7,796 bases of DNA from an uncultured Lachnospiraceae bacterium (GCA_946639085.1 CAMPBP010000052.1:1-7796), one strand, 5' to 3'; shown: positions 1 through 6,034, numbered from the stretch's first letter. The notes: generated by a model from the letters alone, not told the origin. A program made the numbers and translations.

Positions 1-480
1 TCGCCGAAAGAAAAAGTGCTGAGACTTTCCGATAGTGTGTACGGATCGCAGTCGGTTGCTGCGATTGGCGTAGCGGCGCACGAATGCGGACATGCCATTC
101 AGCATCAGGTCGGATACGGACCGCTTAAACTAAGGTCTTTGTCGGTGCCGATTGCAAAGGTTGGGTCGTGGATATCGTGGCCGGTGATCATTTTGGGACT
201 GGCGCTTGGATATCTCGGACTTGCAAAGATAGGTGTGGTACTGTTCCTCGGAGTAGTGCTGTTCCAGTTGATCACTTTGCCGGTTGAATTTAATGCTTCT
301 CACAGAGCACTCGCCATTTTGGACAATGACGACATGCTTATGCCCAACGAATTAAGCGGAGCAAGAAAAGTGCTCATGGCTGCGGCAATGACTTATGTAG
401 CGGCACTTGCTTCGTCGATACTTCAGTTACTCAGACTTGTACTTTTGATAAGAGGCGGTTCGGGCAGAAGAAGATTCTGA
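1..480 (+). CDS. Membrane zinc metallopeptidase, YugP-type (5' partial)
   Basis: This is the C-terminal 159 residues of a YugP/Zn_peptidase_2-type neutral zinc metallopeptidase, an integral membrane protein. The frame is open from base 1, so the true start lies upstream; family members are about 225-230 residues, so roughly 70 are missing. The zinc motif HECGH (HExxH) is encoded at 79-93, inside a family-typical stretch GVAAHECGHAIQH. Two hydrophobic segments follow, and then the conserved LPVEFNAS motif, whose Glu is the likely third zinc ligand. A last hydrophobic segment lies near the end (VLMAAAMTYVAALASSI) and is followed by a basic tail GRRRF. The substrate is unknown. The GTG at 16 is an internal Val and not a start, because the frame reads SPKEKV upstream in line with the family. 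The stop is TGA. The family call is firm; the function is general only. Confidence 0.9.
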   Translation, partial: SPKEKVLRLSDSVYGSQSVAAIGVAAHECGHAIQHQVGYGPLKLRSLSVPIAKVGSWISWPVIILGLALGYLGLAKIGVVLFLGVVLFQLITLPVEFNASHRALAILDNDDMLMPNELSGARKVLMAAAMTYVAALASSILQLLRLVLLIRGGSGRRRF

Positions 481-518
481 CTTGGGGTACAAAGAAAACG
501 GATCGCTTAACTGCGACT

Positions 519-542
519 TCGAAAGTATAAAAGTGTTTTCGA
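519..542 (+). promoter_or_regulatory. Possible promoter/operator upstream of the D-LDH gene
   Basis: The 86-nt gap between the peptidase and dehydrogenase genes contains TATAAA (526-531), a reasonable -10 element. It is flanked by an inverted repeat, TCGAAA (519-524) and TTTCGA (537-542), separated by 12 nt. No good -35 is seen at 17-18 nt upstream (only TCGCTT-like sequence). No terminator is visible after the peptidase gene. The layout would fit a repressor site over a start point, but this is a weak, eye-level call. Confidence 0.25.
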
Positions 543-566
543 CAAGGAAACGCGGAACGGAGAAAT

Positions 567-1607
567 ATGGATAAGATCAAGGTAACGTTTTTCAGCGCTA
601 AGGATTACGATAAAGAATCGTTCGAAAAGGCAGAACTCAGGGACATGGTTGACATAACATACCTGGAGACAAGGCTTTCGCCGGACACCTATAAGCTGGC
701 GGAAGGCAGCGATGTTGTATGTGTATTCGTAAATGACGATCTTAACGCCTTTGTTATAGACAAACTTTATGAAATGGGAGTAAAGCTCATAGCGCTTCGT
801 TGTGCGGGCTACAACAACGTGGATATAGAGCATGCTTTCGGTAAGCTTCATGTTGTACGTGTTCCGGCATATTCACCTTATGCGGTGGCGGAGCATGCGA
901 TGGCTTTGCTGCTGACATCGATAAGACGTATCCATAAAGCTTATATACGTACAAAAGATTTCAATTTCAGCCTCAACGGACTTACAGGTTTTGATCTTCA
1001 CGGCAAAACGGTTGGTGTAGTCGGAACCGGTAAGATCGGACGAATATTTATAAATATATGCAGGGGCTTCGGAATGCACGTTATCGCATACGACAAGTTC
1101 CCCGCAAAGGATACGGACATAGAATATGTATCGCAGGAAGAACTGTTTAAGCGAAGCGACATCATATCGCTCCATTGCCCTCTTACCGAAGAAAGCAAGC
1201 ATATGATATGTAAAGAGTCCATAGATATCATGAAAAAGGGTGTTGTCATCATCAATACGTCAAGAGGCGCGCTCATCGATACAGAGGCGCTTATTGAGGG
1301 CATCAAAGCCAGAAAGGTCGGCGCGGCTTGCCTTGATGTGTACGAAGAAGAGTCGGACGTTTTCTTCCACGATTTCTCGGGACACATAGTAAACGACGAT
1401 ACGCTCGCGCGCCTTATCTCAATGCCGAATGTAATAGTCACTTCGCATCAGGCATTTCTTACCGCTGAAGCGCTTGCCAACATTGCAGATACGACACTTT
1501 CAAACATCACGGGCTTCTTTGAAAACGATGTATGCCCCAATGAAGTCTGCTATAAATGCGAAAAGGTCGGAAGCTGCCCTCAGGCTCATGCCAAAAAGTG
1601 CTTTTAA
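567..1607 (+). CDS. D-2-hydroxyacid (D-lactate) dehydrogenase with Cys-rich C-terminal tail
   Basis: This is a cytosolic NAD-dependent D-2-hydroxyacid dehydrogenase of the D-lactate dehydrogenase (LdhA) branch, which would reduce pyruvate to D-lactate with NADH in fermentation. It has 346 residues; the family is about 330. The N-terminal catalytic part is followed by a Rossmann fold with GTGKIG at residues 153-158. Asp176 at the end of the second strand favours NAD over NADP. The active-site set is complete: Arg233 (NTSRGAL), Glu260 (LDVYEE) and His294 (TSHQAF). The start ATG is preceded by GGAG at 559-562 with a short 4-nt spacer. The last 24 residues carry five Cys (323, 328, 331, 337, 345), which is beyond the usual family end. 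The MFS gene begins 15 nt downstream, so they are probably co-transcribed. Exact substrate preference (pyruvate or another 2-oxoacid) cannot be read from the sequence. Confidence 0.9.
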   Translation: MDKIKVTFFSAKDYDKESFEKAELRDMVDITYLETRLSPDTYKLAEGSDVVCVFVNDDLNAFVIDKLYEMGVKLIALRCAGYNNVDIEHAFGKLHVVRVPAYSPYAVAEHAMALLLTSIRRIHKAYIRTKDFNFSLNGLTGFDLHGKTVGVVGTGKIGRIFINICRGFGMHVIAYDKFPAKDTDIEYVSQEELFKRSDIISLHCPLTEESKHMICKESIDIMKKGVVIINTSRGALIDTEALIEGIKARKVGAACLDVYEEESDVFFHDFSGHIVNDDTLARLISMPNVIVTSHQAFLTAEALANIADTTLSNITGFFENDVCPNEVCYKCEKVGSCPQAHAKKCF

Positions 1608-1622
1608 CGAAAGGTAAACACA

Positions 1623-2834
1623 TTGCAGACTGATAAAAAAGGTTTTTGGACATTAAGATATACACTTTTAAATGCCGCATATTTTGCGGCATTTTGTACG
1701 GTGCACGCTCTTGCGGCCGTTTATCTGTTGGATAACGGCTTTACCAATACACAGGTAGGCATTCTCCTTGCGGTAGCAAACATCACATCGGCAATTTTTC
1801 AGCCTATGATCGCGGGCATAATCGATAAGCCCGGATGGCTTACAAACAGGCGGTTTATTCTGATATCCGTGATCGTGATCATGGCAGGTTCGGTCATACT
1901 TCGATTCGCAAACGGCGGTAAGGCGCTAATCTTTGTGATCTATGCGATCATCTACATGATCCAGTTTGCTTATCAGCCCGTCATGACTGCACTTTGCTTT
2001 GAGTATCAAAAGGCCGGCGCGAACATCTTTTACGGTCTTGCCAGAGGTCTTGGCTCAGCCAGTTTTGCCGTAACCAGCGCCATCATGGGCAGAGCGGTAG
2101 AAAGAAACGGCACCGAACTTTTGCCCGTTGTCACGATAATTACGATGATCGTCTCGGCGATCCTCATATTTACGTTTAAAAAGCCGATTGTTAAAGACGT
2201 GGACGGACCGACTGCGGTATACGAAAAGCCAAAGGGTACGGCTCACAACAGCATAACTTCGTTTGCAAAGACTTATCCCGCATTCATGTTGTTCTTACTG
2301 GGAACCGTGTGCTTTTATTTCGCTCACAACATGATCAACGACTTTATGATTCAGATTATAAGGCATCTTGGCGGAGGCGAGACAGAACTTGGATATTCCA
2401 ACTTCTTACAGGCCATTTTGGAACTTCCGGTAATGGCTCTTATCGGCTTTGTGCTTAAGAAGATAAACGCCCGTAAGCTTATGGTCATATCCGCATTCGC
2501 TTTCTTTGTAAAGACATTGATACTCATATTTGCGACCAATATGGGCTGGATGTATTTCTCCCAGTCGTTCCAGCTTTTGGCCTACGCGGTGTTCATTCCC
2601 GCAACGGCTTACTACGTTACCGATACCATGGAAGAACTCGACCAGGTTAAAGGTCAGGCCTACGTTACAAGCGCAATTACAATGGGCGGCGTATTCTCAA
2701 ACTTCTTAAGCGGCCTCATTTTAGACCACGCCGGTATAAAGGCAATGCTCATAACCGGCACCTGCGCAGCCGCCATCGGAGCGGTGATTGCTTATATTGC
2801 GCTTAAGTATCTGCCGCATCATAAAGAAGTATAG
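1623..2834 (+). CDS. MFS transporter (MFS_1-like / LacY-NupG-type fold)
   Basis: This encodes a 403-residue integral membrane transporter of the major facilitator superfamily with about 12 hydrophobic segments in two halves, joined by a polar cytosolic loop near residues 185-215. The loop after the second segment (AGIIDKPGWLTNRR) is a divergent form of the MFS motif A. The stretch YGLARGLGSASFA matches the YGxxRxxGSxxFA signature of the LacY/NupG-like (MFS_1_like) group. The start is TTG at 1623, supported by AAAGG at 1610-1614 with an 8-nt spacer. A later start would remove the first membrane helix (LRYTLLNAAYFAAF). The substrate is unknown; sugar, nucleoside or organic acid are all possible. 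It follows the dehydrogenase gene by 15 nt, but a terminator-like hairpin in its first codons could lower its expression. The stop is TAG. Confidence 0.85.
   Translation: MQTDKKGFWTLRYTLLNAAYFAAFCTVHALAAVYLLDNGFTNTQVGILLAVANITSAIFQPMIAGIIDKPGWLTNRRFILISVIVIMAGSVILRFANGGKALIFVIYAIIYMIQFAYQPVMTALCFEYQKAGANIFYGLARGLGSASFAVTSAIMGRAVERNGTELLPVVTIITMIVSAILIFTFKKPIVKDVDGPTAVYEKPKGTAHNSITSFAKTYPAFMLFLLGTVCFYFAHNMINDFMIQIIRHLGGGETELGYSNFLQAILELPVMALIGFVLKKINARKLMVISAFAFFVKTLILIFATNMGWMYFSQSFQLLAYAVFIPATAYYVTDTMEELDQVKGQAYVTSAITMGGVFSNFLSGLILDHAGIKAMLITGTCAAAIGAVIAYIALKYLPHHKEV
1670..1695 (+). terminator. Terminator-like hairpin inside the start of the MFS gene
   Basis: A perfect 10-bp stem (AAATGCCGCA at 1670-1679, TGCGGCATTT at 1685-1694) with a 5-nt loop is followed by only a short T run that ends at 1695, then GTACG. 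It lies about 60 nt after the dehydrogenase stop but within codons 16-25 of the transporter. It has the shape of an intrinsic terminator or attenuator, although the U tract is short. It may equally be a by-product of the coding sequence (Asn-Ala-Ala-Tyr-Phe-Ala-Ala-Phe). Confidence 0.35.
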
Positions 2835-2851
2835 GAAATGAAATTTATCTA

Positions 2852-2880
2852 TTGACATATTTGGTCTACTGCGATAGACT
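2852..2880 (+). promoter_or_regulatory. Promoter of the blaI-blaR1-like operon
   Basis: A perfect -35 TTGACA (2852-2857) is followed by a 17-nt spacer and the -10 TAGACT (2875-2880; 4 of 6 consensus bases). Transcription would begin near 2887, giving a leader of about 40 nt before blaI. The -10 lies within the first BlaI-type operator, which predicts autorepression. The -35 begins only 18 nt after the stop of the transporter gene, and no terminator is seen between them. Confidence 0.75.
2864..2879 (+). promoter_or_regulatory. BlaI-type operator 1
   Basis: GTCTACTGCGATAGAC is a 16-bp site with perfect 5-bp arms GTCTA/TAGAC around a 6-bp centre. Its TCTA/TAGA arms resemble known BlaI/MecI operators, which are short dyads built on TACTA/TAGTA-like arms. 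It covers most of the -10 element, so bound BlaI would block RNA polymerase. The assignment rests on the motif and on its place in front of blaI. Confidence 0.7.
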
Positions 2881-2887
2881 TACTTTA

Positions 2888-2903
2888 GTCGATTGCAATA
2901 GAC
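2888..2903 (+). promoter_or_regulatory. BlaI-type operator 2
   Basis: GTCGATTGCAATAGAC is a second, less perfect copy of the operator. The centres of the two sites are 24 bp apart. It lies at and just after the predicted transcription start. The outer edges of the two operators (TTGGTCTA at 2861-2868 and TAGACCAA at 2899-2906) are exact reverse complements, so both sites together form a larger 46-bp imperfect dyad. Confidence 0.65.
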
Positions 2904-2928
2904 CAATTATTTTATTTAGGAAAACTGT

Positions 2929-3294
2929 ATGGAACACGAGAAATTATTTGAAGGCGAATACAGATTTATGCAGCTTATATGGGATAACGCTCCGGTCAAT
3001 TCCGGTGAACTCGTTAAACTTTGCGAATCTGCTTTCGACTGGAAAAAATCAACAACTTATACAATGATCAAGAAGCTTTGCGAGAAGGGCTATATTGAGA
3101 ACAACGATGCGACCATTACGGTATTGGTTGAACGCGATACTGCTGAAACGGAAGCATCAAGAGATTTCGTGGATCGCACTTTTTCGGGCTCGATCTTTGA
3201 TATGTTCACCGCATTTTACGGCGGCAAGAAGATCTCCGAAGAGGAAGCGAAGAGGCTTATAGAGCTTATCGATACGCACAGGGAGGGGAGATGA
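2929..3294 (+). CDS. blaI: BlaI/MecI-family transcriptional repressor
   Basis: This encodes a 121-residue repressor of the penicillinase-repressor (BlaI/MecI/CopY) family, the usual size. Residues 1-80 form the winged-helix DNA-binding domain; the start (EYRFMQLIWDN) matches the family helix 1, and STTYTMIKKLCEKGYIE (41-57) is the recognition helix. The C-terminal part (residues 80-121, SGSIFDMFTAFYGG) is the dimerisation region, which in the family is the part inactivated by the BlaR1 protease. The start ATG has AGGA at 2918-2921 with a 7-nt spacer. The stop TGA overlaps the start of the next gene (ATGA), so translation is coupled. Two operators in its own promoter imply autorepression. The family call is firm. 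The symbol is by family only: no beta-lactamase gene is adjacent, so the regulated process may be general envelope stress. Confidence 0.9.
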   Translation: MEHEKLFEGEYRFMQLIWDNAPVNSGELVKLCESAFDWKKSTTYTMIKKLCEKGYIENNDATITVLVERDTAETEASRDFVDRTFSGSIFDMFTAFYGGKKISEEEAKRLIELIDTHREGR

Positions 3295-3719
3295 CGAGAA
3301 TGGTTGAATATATACTTAAAGTCTTTCCTGCGGAGTATTTAAACAGAAATGTCACTTTCACTCTTTTCTTTTTCGTAGTGATCGCGGCAAGATTGATACT
3401 TGTTAAATGCCCCAAGAAGTACAGTTACATGCTCTGGTCGTTACTGGGTATAAAAGCCATATTTGATTTCGGATTTTTGACTCTTTCGGACATTGTTGAG
3501 CGATTGTTCGCAAAACCCGAAGCAGCCTCTTACGTGGCAGGCGAAAATACGGGATTTGTCGGAAAAACTTTTACGATCCTCGGCCCTGTAAATTTGACCG
3601 AAACAGCCAATGAGATCGAGGAAGCGGCTAATAAAGGCTTCGATAAATGGTATCTTGTCTTTGGCGCGGTATGGGCTCTCGGTGTGTTGCTCTTTATCGT
3701 GATGGGTATCATGAGTTAG
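3291..3719 (+). CDS. BlaR1-like sensor, N-terminal membrane fragment (ends at in-frame TAG)
   Basis: This is the first 142 residues of a BlaR1/MecR1-like sensor (M56 family). It contains three membrane segments, at about residues 21-38, 46-66 and 121-141, with a longer outer loop between the second and third. This is the known N-terminal topology of the family. The frame ends with TAG at 3717-3719, just after TM3, exactly where the cytosolic M56 protease domain should continue; the same frame is open again right after the TAG. The start ATG at 3291 overlaps the blaI stop by 4 nt, with a G-rich ribosome binding site at 3281-3290. An ATG at 3300 is 9 nt from GGAG (3287-3290) and may be the better start. 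On its own this fragment has no protease site and is probably non-functional. Confidence 0.75.
   Translation: MTRMVEYILKVFPAEYLNRNVTFTLFFFVVIAARLILVKCPKKYSYMLWSLLGIKAIFDFGFLTLSDIVERLFAKPEAASYVAGENTGFVGKTFTILGPVNLTETANEIEEAANKGFDKWYLVFGAVWALGVLLFIVMGIMS
3717..3719 (+). other. In-frame nonsense codon that splits the blaR1-like gene
   Basis: The reading frame from 3291 to 4967 is a single frame with only this TAG inside it. Upstream reads FIVMGIMS, and downstream continues KDLSRKVKLSFENGDVRV and on to SPMVFGIAKPRIYVP, which is the usual BlaR1/M56 sequence after TM3. In the family this spot often holds an aromatic residue, such as Tyr in SYxxL, so a single base change from TAT or TAC would explain it. 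The joined product would be 558 residues. TAG also ends the MFS gene and this gene itself at 4965-4967, so it works as a normal stop here. Confidence 0.85.
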
Positions 3720-4967
3720 AAAGATTTAAGCCGCAAGGTTAAACTTTCCTTTGAAAACGGCGATGTCCGTGTTTGCGACTATATCGATTCTCCTATGGTA
3801 TTCGGCATTGCAAAGCCCAGAATATATGTCCCTTCGGGCGTAGAGATCGACAAGCTTGAGTATGTCATAAAGCATGAGAGAGTTCACTTAAGACGCGGTG
3901 ACACCTTCTTTAAACTGATGGCTTTCGCGATTCTTTCTTTCTACTGGATGAACCCCCTTACCTGGATCGCATTCAAACTCTTTAATCTTGACATGGAATT
4001 AAGCTGTGACGAGGCAGTTTTGCAAAAAGAAACCGTTTCGGTCAAAGAAGCCTACGGAAAGTGGCTCGTGTTCTTTGCATCAAAAGGAAGTGTATTCGGT
4101 CCCGTTCCGACTTCGTTCGGTGAGACCGATGTTGAGAAGAGGGTAAAGAATATGAAAAATATCAAGGCCGTTAAAGGCGGCATTGCGGTTGTGGCTACGC
4201 TCATTGTTATCGGAGCAACGGTTCTTTTTCTGGTAAAGGCGCCGAAACTGTTTAAGACGCCGGAAAAAGATGTTCCGACTACCGGCACGGAAGAAACTTT
4301 GACTACAGAAGTTGAAGAGACCGCACTCATTTCTGACGAAGCGGTGACCGATGGTGAAGTGATATTCGGTGAATCTTATCCAACATTGAAATCAATAAGT
4401 GAACAGTACGGCGTTTCGGAAGAAGATCTTACAAGTATCGAGTTTGAAATAACTCTTCCGAACAATGAAAAGAAAACTATCCCCTATTCACTGACAAATG
4501 TTGATCAGAATGAAATAACCATTAACGGAGAAACCTATAAGATTGAAATGGTCGCTTGGGTATGGCCCCTTGACGAGAACAAGGGAGTTATTACCGCAAC
4601 ATTCGGAGAGCGCCCTTCGTTACTGGATGAAGACAGCGAGAATACTTCAAAGACTCATGAAGAATTGGATATAGCAGCGGAAGAAGGCACCCCGGTTTTG
4701 GCCGCAAGAATGGGAGAAATCACATTTGCAGGTTGGGAAGAGGATACGGGTTGCGGAAATGTTGTCATTATAAAAGCAGATGCTTCAACTGAGATCAAAT
4801 ACAGCCATCTTAAGTCCGTAAGTGTCAAAGCAGGCGATACGGTACTTCCGGGTGATCAGGTTGGTGAAGTCGGAAACACGGGATACTCTACAGGTCCTCA
4901 CCTTGGATTTCAGATCAAAAAGGATGGCGTATCCATCGACCCCATGACGTTTTATGAAGAGAATTAG
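3720..4967 (+). pseudogene. BlaR1-like sensor, M56 protease plus M23-like outer domain (fragment after TAG)
   Basis: This is the downstream part of the interrupted sensor gene. Residues are numbered from the first Met at 3795. The M56 zinc protease domain shows HERVH (HExxH, 27-31) and ELSCDE (68-73), both intact. A membrane segment follows (129-148), then a Thr/Glu-rich linker and a short LysM-like stretch (about 194-212). The end is an M23/LytM-like peptidase domain (about 265-386). In the M23 part the first motif HxxxD is present (His288, Asp292), as is the YSHL His338. The last motif reads GPHLGF, so His369 is kept but the final zinc-binding His is Gly371. M56-M23 fusions occur in Clostridia. 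No start codon lies between the TAG and 3795, and no ribosome binding site precedes 3795, so independent translation is unlikely. It ends just before a terminator. Confidence 0.8.
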
Positions 4968-4977
4968 AAACATTTTT

Positions 4978-5010
4978 AAAGGCTATGATCCTTCGATCAT
5001 AGCCTTTTGT
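4978..5010 (+). terminator. Intrinsic terminator of the blaI-blaR1-like operon
   Basis: A perfect 13-bp stem (AAAGGCTATGATC at 4978-4990; GATCATAGCCTTT at 4995-5007) with a 4-nt loop CTTC is followed by a T-rich tail with one G. It starts 11 nt after the sensor stop codon. The convergent lysR-type gene ends 15 nt to the right, so the hairpin may serve it too. Read on the minus strand, however, the stem is followed by an A run, so it should act mainly on the plus strand. Confidence 0.9.
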
Positions 5011-5021
5011 TTTATGGTCAA

Positions 5022-5930
5022 TTACTTTTCGCTCTCACAGCACTCTTTAAGAATCTTTATATATTCCTCTGTAAGTTGAGATACAGGCGTGAAATTTCTC
5101 ACGATATAACCTATCTCCATATAATCGTCCACATCCAGGGGGATGGCGATGATGTTCGAGCCGTTTAGTTCATTGCTGATAACACCGCTGCAGATCGTGT
5201 AACCGTTCATACCGATAAGGAAGTTGAAAAGAGTCGCACGGTCGCAGACTACAAGCTCCTTATCACAATCGACGGTGCTAAGTATCTCTTCCGAGAAATA
5301 GAAGGAGTTGTGACTTCCTTGCTCGTAGGAAAGGCGGGGATAGGGTTTTAGATCTTCAAGGGTAAGCTTTTTCTTCTTTGCAAGGGGCGAGTTCTTGCCG
5401 ACAAAAACGTGGGGCTTTGCGGTAAAGAGCGGTTCAAATCTGAGGTCATTATCTTTAAGTGTCTTTAAGATGACCGTTTCGTTGAACTTATTAAGATAGA
5501 GAACTCCTATATCGCTTCTTAACTTTGCCACGTCCTCGATGATATCGTAAGTCTGAGTCTCTCTCATATGAAATTCGTATTTGTCTTTTCCGGATTGCCT
5601 GAGCAGCTTTACAAATGCTTCAACCGCAAAGGAATAGTGCTGGGACGATACATAGAATCTGAGTTTTTGATCCGCAGTGCTTAAGTATCTTTCATCTATC
5701 AGGTTCGCCTGCTCAAGCACCTGCCGGGCATAACCCAAAAACTCTTCGCCGTCCGAGGTCACTTCGATACCCCGCTTGTTTCTTGAAAATATCTTTATGT
5801 TATATTCTTTTTCGATCTCTGCTATGGCAGCGGTAAGACTGGGCTGTGCGATAAAGAGCTTCTTTGCCGCCTCCGTGATGTTTCCGGTTTCAGCCACCGT
5901 TACCGCATATTTCAACTGTTTTAAAGTCAT
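5022..5930 (-). CDS. LysR-type transcriptional regulator, probable methionine (metE) regulator
   Basis: This encodes a 302-residue LysR-type regulator, the usual size. The N-terminal winged helix-turn-helix is clear (MTLKQLKYAVTVAETGNITE, then AAKKLFIAQPSLTAAIAEIE), followed by a linker helix to about residue 90. A periplasmic-binding-like effector domain follows, opening at about residue 90 (LRFYVSSQHYSFAVEAF). The start ATG (minus strand, 5930-5928) has GGGAG at 5941-5937 with about a 6-nt spacer. It is divergent from metE with 186 bp between, the classic layout of a LysR activator and its target. By analogy with MetR of enterobacteria and MtaR/MetR of streptococci it probably responds to homocysteine or a related metabolite; that is inference. 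Two similar boxes in the spacer, one over its own -10, suggest autoregulation. The stop is TAA. Confidence 0.88.
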   Translation of the reverse strand: MTLKQLKYAVTVAETGNITEAAKKLFIAQPSLTAAIAEIEKEYNIKIFSRNKRGIEVTSDGEEFLGYARQVLEQANLIDERYLSTADQKLRFYVSSQHYSFAVEAFVKLLRQSGKDKYEFHMRETQTYDIIEDVAKLRSDIGVLYLNKFNETVILKTLKDNDLRFEPLFTAKPHVFVGKNSPLAKKKKLTLEDLKPYPRLSYEQGSHNSFYFSEEILSTVDCDKELVVCDRATLFNFLIGMNGYTICSGVISNELNGSNIIAIPLDVDDYMEIGYIVRNFTPVSQLTEEYIKILKECCESEK

Positions 5931-5965
5931 ACTTTTCTCCCTGATAACTTTTACTTATTACCGCT

Positions 5966-5982
5966 AATAGATTTTGATTATA
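5966..5982 (+). promoter_or_regulatory. LysR-type box 1 (overlaps lysR -10)
   Basis: AATAGATTTTGATTATA fits the pattern TATAG-N7-CTATA with 4 of 5 bases in each arm, and holds a T-N11-A core (T5968, A5980). It shares its left arm with box 2, which starts 30 bp further on (about three helix turns). It covers the minus-strand -10 of the lysR-type gene, so occupancy here would repress that gene. Confidence 0.55.
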
Positions 5983-6005
5983 TCCACAGTTTAATTATAG
6001 ATAAA
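5977..6005 (-). promoter_or_regulatory. Promoter of the LysR-type regulator gene
   Basis: On the minus strand a perfect TATAAT (5982-5977) is preceded by a 17-nt spacer and a weak -35, TTTATC (6005-6000). The -10 lies inside LysR box 1 and the -35 lies inside box 2, a layout expected for negative autoregulation. The leader would be about 40 nt. Confidence 0.6.
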
Positions 6006-6012
6006 ATCTATC
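5996..6012 (+). promoter_or_regulatory. LysR-type box 2 (MET-box-like dyad)
   Basis: TATAGATAAAATCTATC contains a perfect dyad ATAGAT-AAA-ATCTAT (5997-6011) and a T-N11-A core (T5998, A6010). It resembles the streptococcal MtaR/MetR MET-box as I recall it (TATAG, 7 bp, CTATA). Its centre is about 67 bp upstream of the predicted metE start point, the standard place for a LysR recognition site. Confidence 0.65.
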
Positions 6013-6034
6013 ATAAGTCAACAATATTAAGTAT

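Noticed and set aside
16..18. GTG as the start of the zinc peptidase gene
   Set aside because: The frame is open to base 1 and the residues before it fit the family, so this is an internal Val of a gene cut by the window edge.
998..1441. 147-codon open frame on the minus strand inside the D-LDH gene
   Set aside because: It lies opposite a well-supported gene, its product has no recognisable family, and it is explained by the codon pattern of the sense gene. The same holds for 873-1202, 507-851, 4052-4330, 6237-6479, 6479-6787 and 7272-7574.
2852..3067. 71-codon plus-strand frame across the blaI promoter
   Set aside because: It runs through the -35, both operators and the start of blaI in another frame, has no ribosome binding site and no family likeness.
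3717..3719. TAG read as an amino acid (amber recoding or pyrrolysine) as the main explanation
   Set aside because: TAG also ends the MFS gene and the sensor gene itself, so it is an ordinary stop in this window; mutation or sequence error is simpler. It is kept only as a check.
3795..3797. ATG as an independent start for the M56-M23 part
   Set aside because: No ribosome binding site precedes it, and the 25 codons before it already match the family, so it is an internal Met of the interrupted gene.
4978..5010. Fully bidirectional terminator for the convergent genes
   Set aside because: The T tract follows the stem only on the plus strand; on the minus strand the stem is followed mainly by A, so efficient termination of the lysR-type transcript is not supported.
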